Assembly: GCA_930367205.1 (NCBI GenBank)
Contig: OV884009.1
Location: 84,589,189 to 84,653,188 of the forward strand
From: Acanthosoma haemorrhoidale
Lineage: Eukaryota; Arthropoda; Insecta; Hemiptera; Acanthosomatidae
DNA: 64,000 bases
Reading direction: 5' to 3'
In this document: positions 56,668 through 64,000 of the stretch, piece after piece
Position numbering within the stretch: position 1 is the first letter of the stretch
Layout of the letters: each line of letters opens with the position of its first letter
Program-made: the position numbers and the translations under genes
The notes under the pieces: generated by a model
What the model saw: only the letters and a program-made list of their open reading frames with translations
What the model was told of the DNA's origin: nothing
Database searches by the model: none

Positions 56668-57626
56668 TGTAGCGACCACTAACTACATAAGATAAATCAC
56701 CCTATACTCTATTGTATATATATTGTAAACAAATGTAAATAACATGAACAAAATATATTGTAGACAAATGTAAATAACATGAACAAAATATATTGTAGAC
56801 AAATGTAAATAACATGAACAAAATATAAATCATTGTAAATGTGTTAAGCAATAAAATGCGGGGTGCCAAGTAGTAGAAATGGGTCACAGCTGTCAGTCCC
56901 TTCTACCTGGGACTGACAGCTGTGGCCAAATGGGACCGCAGCCTTAACAGCCGGCACCCAACCTTTTCCAGAGGACAAGTAAGTCGTTTACTATTGGTTA
57001 CACCAATCTCGACGGTGGTTGGGTAAGGACAAGGCTGGCCGGGTTCTTAAGGCGGTGGTCTAGCCCCTGTAAATCATTCTCTCCTGGCAACTGCTCACTG
57101 ACGTGGCTACCCTGCTTGAAACTCTGAAAACATGGCTGCTTCTTTATGAAAAACCTCTACATCTCTCTCTCCTAACCTCGCTATGTTGTAGTCCGACGTC
57201 GTCAGGCCCCACACCATCCCAGTGGGAATCTCTGCCTTCGTCTCGCTAAAACTAGCACCTCCTGGGGAGATACTTCTCCCAAGTGGACAACGGTTGTCGC
57301 GGCCCTGCAAACTGTCCAAGGAGTGTCTCCCGTGACAATTCAGTCTGCCTCTCTCCGGTTCACAATCGCCTTGGGGATCCGGACGGATTTCGCCTACCCT
57401 CAGATACCTAGTGTGAATTCGTGGTCATTCCAAGACCACACAAACTACCTACCTACCCTATACCTGTTCTCCTGAACATAGTGCATTGTCGGGGCACATA
57501 CCTATCAAAAATGGAGTCAGATAGTAACGCCGTCATGAAACGATTGTCCAGGTTATAAACTCAAACAACCCTCACTTGTCACCAGGGGCTAGGGTAACCA
57601 GGCACCCCCCTCGTGACGACCCGACA
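56668..57626 (+). mobile_element. Solo LTR, family TGTAG..GACA, copy 3 (long form)
   Basis: Begins TGTAGCGACCACTAACTAC and ends GTGACGACCCGACA, flanked by a perfect 5-base target duplication ATGAC (56663-56667 and 57627-57631). The first part has three tandem units of about 36 bases (GTAGACAAATGTAAATAACA...; 56724-56830). It contains a 300-base block (57152-57455) absent from copies 1 and 2 but present in the solo LTR at 31685-32495. Inserted in the legumain intron, same strand as the gene, 141 bases before an exon. Confidence 0.94.
56724..56830. repeat. 36-base tandem triplication in the solo LTR
   Basis: Three near-perfect units containing ACAAATGTAAATAACATGAA and CAAAATATATTGTA. The sister copy at 24210 has a single unit. 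Confidence 0.9.
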
Positions 57627-57767
57627 ATGACGCTGAAAGTTTATTGATATAAAAATGTGGAAAAGTAGGTGGGTGTTTTCTGGCCCGTGAAGAGGGTTAC
57701 ATCTTATTTCCCGTGGTGAAGTTAGAACAACAATCACGTAATAATAATTATTTTTATAATGTTTAAG

Positions 57768-57853
57768 GATGTGAATGTTGAAACCTTCCGAAATGTCCTT
57801 CTAGGAAATTCATCAGCTTTAGCAAAAACCGGAAGTGGCAGAGCTCTGTTGAG
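57768..57853 (+). CDS. Legumain, visible exon 4
   Basis: AAG acceptor; GAG|GTAATT donor; ends in phase 2. It encodes DVNVETFRNVLLGNSSALAK, then TGSGRALL. It corresponds to the DVTPxNFLxVLxGD...GSGKVL segment of legumains. The intron before it contains a Jockey-type LINE and a solo LTR that ends only 141 bases upstream. Confidence 0.93.
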
Positions 57854-58309
57854 GTAATTATTTATAAATTAAATTCCACTTTTATTTTATCTTGGTTTCA
57901 AACCCTACAATAACTTATTGTTCTAACTAGGGCAAGATTTTAAATAATTAAAGGTTTTAATGTATTTATATGCACAGTGACTTCATTAAAAACTTCCAAG
58001 CAGGGTATGGGTTATATCCAACTTTATGTCACTTAGTTATAATTAATAATCGTAATAATGAAGTGTGGTTATGTGGCCATAACATCTCTTCATTCTATAT
58101 CTATGCTTAAAGCATGATGAAGATGAAGATAATTATAACATCTCTATATAATTATGTCTCATAAATAATATATTATTAATTAATAATTATATACATATAC
58201 ATATATGTAATTGTGAAAGATAGGAAATTAACACTCTTATTAGTGTATTCTAAGAAATTATTTTGATATCTTGTAAATTTATTTATGCAACTTTCATGTT
58301 GTTTTGCAG

Positions 58310-58448
58310 TGGAGAAACAGACCATGTTTTCATCAATTTTGTAGATCATGGAGGATCTGGAATGTTATGTTTTCCATCTGAAAATTTATACGCCACTGAT
58401 CTCATGAAAATTTTGGGCGAAATGAAAAATAGAAAAAAATTTGAAATT
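58310..58448 (+). CDS. Legumain, visible exon 5 (catalytic His)
   Basis: TTTTGCAG acceptor and ATT|GTAAGT donor; the first base completes a Ser codon. It reads SGETDHVFINFVDHGGSGML, then CFPSENLYATDLMKILGEMK and NRKKFEI. The DHG triplet after the hydrophobic strand carries the catalytic His of clan CD peptidases, and the GxLxFP that follows is typical of legumain. GGSG replaces the usual GSTG or GAPG. All critical residues are present. Confidence 0.96.
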
Positions 58449-58904
58449 GTAAGTAATGACTGGAATAAATAATCAATTGCTTTAAGTAACTAATTCATTA
58501 GGTAGTAAGACACTTAACTAGTTCATCCAAAGATCAGTAGCCTCGCCACTATTTTTTATTTTTTACCCAGTGCAATGGGTGAGGGTTGATCATCAAATAG
58601 GTAAAGGTAAATTGTACTTTGTCAGTCACTCTGTATGTTCTATGATAATAACCAATAAAAATTATCTACTCGATCTGAAATGTATATTTAACAACACATT
58701 AAGCTCTAGCTCTATATGTTATGGGTAATATTTAATAACAGTCATAGATGCTGGGAGCTGAGGGTGCACATGTTCTGGATGTCGGGGAGTTAAGGGAGCA
58801 CTATTTAGTTGAGTAAGATCACAGTACTTATATCCAATAAAGCTTGTATGTGGTAAGAGGTTTATATTATGAATACAGTTTTGGAAGTGTTTGTTTATTG
58901 TTTT

Positions 58905-59477
58905 TATTGGGTTGGTACATATGAAATGTCAGTTCCTAAGGTATGAGGTAAATTAAAAAAAAACTTCAAAGATATTATTTTTATTCAAAATAACTTCCAT
59001 TAGCTCCAACATATTTCTCCCAATGCCCAACAAGGTTTTTTAAAAATGTGTCAATTTTTACGTAAGTTAACTGACCAACATTTCAGCAAAGTTTTTGGCA
59101 ATCAGTCATATCATGTGCCACCCACTGGTCCATTATTTTTGTTTTCCCAATAGCATGAAGGTGTTGTATAACAGAAGTATGGCTGACATTTAAATGTTTT
59201 GAAAGTTCTCTACTTGTCTGATGTGTATTAAAGTACAAGACTTAATGACTTGAAGCCTTTAATTAATCATTATTGAGCTTTGTTTCTGGCCTTCCACGAA
59301 ATTCATTCTCGAGACTTGTATTACCGGATTGAAACCTAGAGGACCCCTGATATACAGTTCTGTCAATCACTGTACCATTACCAAAAGCCATATTGAAATG
59401 TTTCGAAAGGCTTTGGAAGCATTATGTCCTAGTTTAAATTCATATAAGATTATAACTCATGATTGCTCAGATTCCAT
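58905..59477 (-). pseudogene. Mariner transposase relic with internal deletion
   Basis: The minus-strand ATG near 59477 starts MESEQ, and the frame then gives LYEFKLGHNASKAFRNI. Shifted frames add FGNGTVIDRTVYQ and SGNTSLENEFRGRPETKLNN, the first helix-turn-helix of mariner. RELSKHLNVSHTSVIQHLHA with IGKTKIMDQWVAHDM is the second one. The catalytic core is missing: the sequence jumps to GHWEKYVGANGSYFE and a stop (about 58962), the usual mariner C-terminus. GGGTTGGTACATATGAAATG at 58909 resembles a mariner inverted repeat; its partner was not found. It lies in the intron between visible legumain exons 5 and 6, antisense. Confidence 0.8.
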
Positions 59478-59559
59478 CGGTAGTAAAATATTACACAAAA
59501 CATTTGAACAGGTCACAATAAACTGAAAGATATAGCATGAAAATCAAAAAGAAATGTCT

Positions 59560-60215
59560 ACATATTAATTGCATACCCATTGTGTTAGTGTATGTTAACA
59601 AGACATGGATTCTTACTTTAATGATGTCATCAAAATAAATAAATCATTTCATCCTTTCCAACCCAAGATTTTTTTTTCTCATGGTAAAAGACATATTAAA
59701 GCTGGTAATGCAAAAATAATTTTGGAGATATTTTTAAAAATAAAGTTTTTGGTACCAACAATTGAATTGATGTATTTACTATCTTTGAAGTCAATTTAAA
59801 AACTTTTTCTTTCTCAATTTTTGCTATTTCATACACCTTTTACTATTATGAAAATCATAAATTCCAATCTTAAAGCTTAAAAAGTCAGAAAGGTGGCAGT
59901 CACTAATAGATACCCAGACTTGAATTTGGTTTTAAAATTTTAGATTGATTAGATCATTTTTACAGCTGTTATCTTAGAATACACAGACTGACAGATAAAA
60001 GATGATAATCTTAAGTAGACCTTTTCCCTATGAACACTGTAATGAAATAGAGAAAAGTTCTCAGCTTTCCAGCTTCATTCAACATACTTCATTTTGTTTT
60101 GTTTTTTTAGTAAAATTTCTTCTTCTTATGTTTCATTAATAGATTATTTAACAGCAAATAATCTACACCATTTATAATTATTTAATATTGCTGCAATTTT
60201 TATGTTTTTGTTTTT
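59560..60215. other. Legumain intron, dispersed repeat only
   Basis: The block at 59935-59995 (TTTTAGATTGATTAGATCA, ATACACAGACTGACAGATAA) resembles 34110-34180. Nothing else is identifiable. Confidence 0.4.
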
Positions 60216-60220
60216 CACAG

Positions 60221-60290
60221 TTAGTTATGTACATTGAGGCTTGTAATTCAGGATCTGTGTTTGACAATATTATTGGTGAACATGATAATA
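60221..60290 (+). CDS. Legumain, visible exon 6 (catalytic Cys)
   Basis: TTTTTCACAG acceptor and ATA|GTAAGT donor; 23 codons plus one base. It encodes LVMYIEACNSGSVFDNI. The EAC.SGS motif contains the nucleophilic Cys; family members usually have EACESGS, so the Asn after Cys is a small variation. Together with the His in the previous exon it shows an intact catalytic pair. Confidence 0.96.
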
Positions 60291-60799
60291 GTAAGTTAGT
60301 TTTTTAAAATATTTTTATAGTTTCTAAACTTCCGTAACAAATTTAATTAATAATAACTAAAAAGAAGAATGTTGTAGAGAGACGAAGAACAAAATAGGTC
60401 TATAAAATGAGTTTGAATGCAAATTAAAAAAAATAATGCTGTTAATTTATAAATAAAAATAATGCAGATATTTGAATAATTAAAGTGCAACTACATTAAT
60501 AATAACAGATAATAGCAATTGTCTAGGAGACAAGAATAAACAAGGTTTAATCCTTGGATTACAGTGATTATTGCCTTTATCTGAAATAAATAATACAGTA
60601 ATTATTCAGAATTATTGGGGGACACCTAAATGTTTCTTAATAATGTTTTAGTTCCTCTTCAATTAATATATTTTTTAAGTTTCAATGAATTGATCTGTAA
60701 TGAGAAATAAATAAAAAACATATATAATTATTAGTGGCATTAAAAAAAAAATGTAGGTGTCAAAAGTATTTGGACATTTAACAAATCATCTCTGTACCA

Positions 60800-61430
60800 A
60801 GTTCATAGTGATTCTTCTTCTTCCATGAAACCACCCAGGACAAGTGTTAGTTGCATCCAGATTTTTTCTCCAAGCATTCCTGTCCTGTGAGCTCTAACTC
60901 TGAGAAGAGATCTAGTTTCACTGGACACTTTTTCCAACTGTTCTAGTTTCAGCCAACCTACACTTCTCTTTCCTCTGTACACGACCATTGGACCCTCTTT
61001 GGGATGGCCATTTGATTCCTACTCGCAACATACCCGCCCAGTGGAGTGGACCAATACAAATGTACCTTACAAGATCCTGATCACTATGAAGCACTAAGTT
61101 ATTTCTTCTTCTCCAATAGTCCCTCTCTCACTAACCGAAAATCCTCTGAACGTTTTCCCGTTCACACACTTGGAAGTCTAGTCCATCTTGGTTTGTGATA
61201 GGCCAGCTCTTTAAGTTATATATCAGAATTTTATGAATCAGGGTTCTGTTGATAATTAATTTTGTTTTCCTTGACAGCAAATTACCTCTCACTATCTTGG
61301 GTTAACCAAAGTACCACTTATTTGCTGTCATTATTCTTCTCTGGATTTCTGGGTGTGTTTTTTTCACAGATGAGGGATCCAAAGTAGACAAAACTTTCCT
61401 CCATTCTTTCAATTTTTTAGGTTCCTATGC
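60800..61430 (-). pseudogene. RTE-type LINE, C-terminal reverse transcriptase and tail
   Basis: Minus-strand frames read, in order, ERMEESFVYFGSLICEKN (the F.YLGS block of RTE reverse transcriptases), INYQQ.PDS-type thumb sequence, a LVREGLLEKKK segment (near the R.NEELY block), a YWSTPLGGYVA/WAGMLRVG stretch (R.RWAGHV.R in the family), then GKRSVGWLKLEQLEKVSS and LDATNTCPGWFHG..R. Stops and frameshifts occur throughout. It lies in the intron between visible legumain exons 6 and 7, antisense. Confidence 0.72.
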
Positions 61431-62155
61431 AAATATAACATTCACGCTACTGGGTATACTAATGTACATACATTTTTCAAAATGCAACAAGTAAATACAT
61501 TGGTAAAGTTCATCTCTCAAGCCCGTTTTCTTTTGTTAATGAATAACTTCCTCGCAAATTCCCCCATAAATGAGCTTTGAGCAGAACTCTTCCTGGGGTA
61601 CTTGTGGAGATTTGAGCATTGCTCTCTTATGCCCAGCTCTTTTGTAATCTGTACTTCACAACAGCAGTGGCTTTCAAAGACTTATTTTCAATCAATTGTT
61701 TTCTTCAAAGGAATGTTCCAAGGATGGAAAATAATTACCCTCTTTTCTTATTTTATGTCATCCAAACCACCTCTTTTTTGTTCTAATTAATCATCCATTG
61801 CTTGAGATGGGTCTGAATTATTTCCCTAATGATATTACCAACATTATGGAAGCCATCTAACCATCTCTCATCTCCCAGTGTAGTTTATCAACTTTTTGGC
61901 CCATAAAAGGTTTTAACAACATATAAAAGAAATATACATTCCACAGAAGACTAAATAAATAATGAATTGCATTAGGTAAACAAAATAAAAGATCCAAAAT
62001 GTATTGTTTAAAAATGGAATATATGTGTTGTATGAATTAAAATAGCATGACTAGAGCTGTCCCACTACTTTTGTAATTAAATAATTACACAATGTTTTAA
62101 TAACATAATAAGGTATTTTAATATAATGGGTACTTTAAAAAGTGAAAGGCGTTTA

Positions 62156-62162
<7 letters not shown>

Positions 62163-62187
<25 letters not shown>

Positions 62188-62189
62188 AA
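62163..62189. repeat. Poly(A) run in legumain intron
   Basis: About 27 consecutive A, 70 bases before an exon acceptor. Its length is unlikely to be exact in the assembly. Confidence 0.9.
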
Positions 62190-62260
62190 TTGTTACTAAC
62201 CAGTTGACTTCTCACATCCATTTCAATAAAAGATTCAGTAATTACCTTGCATATTTCTAG

Positions 62261-62379
62261 TTTTAGTAAGTACAGCATCAGCACCTGATGAGTCATCTTA
62301 TGCATGGTATTGTGAAAATAACTTGGATACGTGCTTGGGAGATCTTTACAGTCTATCATGGATAGAAAGAATGGAAAAG
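62261..62379 (+). CDS. Legumain, visible exon 7
   Basis: TTTCTAG acceptor and AAG|GTATTC donor; the first two bases complete Ile. It encodes LVSTASAPDESSYAWYCENN, then LDTCLGDLYSLSWIERMEK. It matches VYATTAANPxESSYAxY...R.TxLGDxYSVNWMEDSD at the end of the catalytic domain; the TLGD element lines the substrate pocket. Further exons (linker and C-terminal prodomain) are not seen up to 64000 and presumably lie beyond the window. No stop codon is in frame. Confidence 0.95.
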
Positions 62380-64000
62380 GTATTCATTTTAAAAAATGGA
62401 TTGTATAATAAAATATAATTTTAACAAATTTACCATATTTATATGAACATAAACTCTCAAAGCTGAAACTCTATTTTTTTTTCCAATTCCTGTGAGCTGT
62501 GTTTTGTTTTTTTCTCAATCAACTAAGTTCAAAAAAAAGGTTTGCAACTTTAAGTGAACCAGTGTTTTGCAGTACAGTTCCACTCCATGCCCCGATAATT
62601 ATTAATCCAGAAAATAAATCCAGCTCAAGGAAAATTAATAAAGAGTTATTAATCAATTAAATATTAATCAAAAATATATAACTTTCTATCATTTTATAAT
62701 ATAAAATACTACATTACACTAGATTATTGAATTAAAGGTTTGGACTTCCTGATTAATAATATGTAATATGTGTTGGGGCTAAAGGGGACTGTAGTCACAT
62801 AAAATCATTAATACTGTCATCAGAAATGCATTTACATTGGTTTTTGCAACCTCAGTTACAAAGTCCAGAACAGACAGGAAAAGACACACAGGTTTCTGAT
62901 ATTGGGGGGGGGGGTAGGATTTCTTATTTTGCAAACAATTAATAAGGTTTTTTATTAATAATTTTTTTTTTAAGTCCTAATGCCCACAAATAAAATCTTC
63001 CTTACAATTATTTCTATTATTATATTGTATTGTTGTATTTATTATTAATTAGCTAAATAAAACAGCACTAAGGAACTATTTTTTTATAAAAAAAACACCA
63101 GAAAAAAAATCAGAATCCACTACACACTGTAAAAACAGCAATAAATTTCAAATCAGATACAAATAAAATTTTGTAGCATACAAACAATAAATATTATTGT
63201 TCAAATTAATAAATAACAAGACTAATGATAAATTAATTTAGCATTGAAACTGTATGTTGTAAATTGTAATTATTAAAAAAAATGATCTCACCAATAGGTC
63301 AAAGCCCAGTAACAAATCGTTGTACAGCACAAATTAATATTAAAGAAAACCTGTAAAAAAAACTTAACTATACTATGATTAGTTAGTTGGTTATTATTAC
63401 ACAGGTTGCAAGTTTATTTTTGCTACTTTAATTATTATTATGATAATTTTTACCAAAGAAAACTAGTGTGGGATAATTTATATTTTAAATTATGAATTTC
63501 ATTCACAAAAAACAATTAAAAAATATATTTTATTTGAATAACAAGTGATTATTTATTATTTTCTGTTTGATTTTTTGCTAATAAATTTGTATCCAACTTT
63601 CATTTGAATAATAATTTAATAAAAACTAGGAGAGCTTGAATTAATTTGTATCAGAGATGGCCAAAACCTAATAAAAAACATCAAAAGGAAAACCTCATGA
63701 CTACTTGTAAGTCATGTGTAAATCAGATTGATTAACTATTTGTCATTTGTCATCTACTAAATTATAATAATGTTTCTAAAAAATGTTGAGTCTTAACAGT
63801 ACTTAGTTTTTATTCCTGACTAACTATGTTTTACCTATTAGTAATTGTAACTATTCAAAATATTCAATATCAATTGTAAAAAGTTAATATTTATAGCAAA
63901 GTGTGTTATTTATCATCTCTGTTTGAGCTTGAGGAACTATTGGTTAATCTATACTCTATAATCTTACTTCCACTTGCTTTGGAAGCTATTTTTTTAATTT
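62380..64000. other. Legumain intron continuing out of the window
   Basis: Very A/T-rich; no exon with a legumain-like sequence and no transposon domain was found. A poly(G) run lies at 62904. Confidence 0.5.

Noticed and set aside
59329..59526. Plus-strand open frame of 65 codons with an ATG start
   Set aside because: It is the antisense shadow of the mariner transposase N-terminus on the minus strand.
62153..62359. Minus-strand open frame of 68 codons
   Set aside because: Antisense to the last visible legumain exon and a poly(A) run.

Overview
The window is AT-rich eukaryotic DNA with split host genes and a dense load of transposable elements. There are no bacterial operons, CRISPR arrays, rRNA genes or convincing tRNA genes. 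The element types are insect-like: a 17.6/gypsy-type Ty3 pol, a copia element with a tRNA-iMet-like primer site, Jockey-type LINEs, RTE-type LINE tails, mariner and Tc1 relatives, and Penelope-like pieces. Together with an animal legumain gene they suggest an arthropod, probably an insect. A hemipteran is possible, but I cannot fix the species.

Two host genes are supported by exons whose frames join exactly. On the minus strand, six exons (13953 down to 7868) encode the catalytic N-terminal region of a type I L-asparaginase (ASPG / 60-kDa lysophospholipase family). Its 5' start and 3' half are not visible. On the plus strand, seven exons (47097 to 62379) encode a secreted legumain (asparaginyl endopeptidase, family C13) from signal peptide through the catalytic His and Cys. 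The start codon exon and the prodomain exons are not visible.

Layout. 1-7300: nested, decayed LTR retrotransposons, including a minus-strand Ty3/gypsy copy whose gag is joined directly to RNase H and integrase. 7860-13960: asparaginase exons; their introns hold a compact copia element with intact LTRs and target-site duplication (8617-10309) and a Penelope-type GIY-YIG fragment. 14000-24200: sparse; an RTE tail, an inverted-repeat structure around a small open frame, and a Jockey LINE. 24210-33235: three solo LTRs of one family, a long hairpin, a Tc1 pseudogene, LINE 3' ends and a GC-rich hairpin cluster. 33260-39097: mostly empty apart from a small tandem repeat and an inverted pair of Penelope-like repeats carrying hammerhead-ribozyme-like cores. 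39098-46482: a tandem duplication of 3692 bp, apparently without differences, whose breakpoint lies inside a mariner element. 46500-64000: the legumain gene, with introns full of mariner, Jockey, RTE and solo-LTR insertions.

No cooperating gene system is apparent. The most informative signals are the near-perfect tandem duplication, the ribozyme-like Penelope repeats, the four solo LTRs with mosaic structure, and two long hairpins that could give double-stranded RNA. All exon calls are by eye, without transcript or database support.
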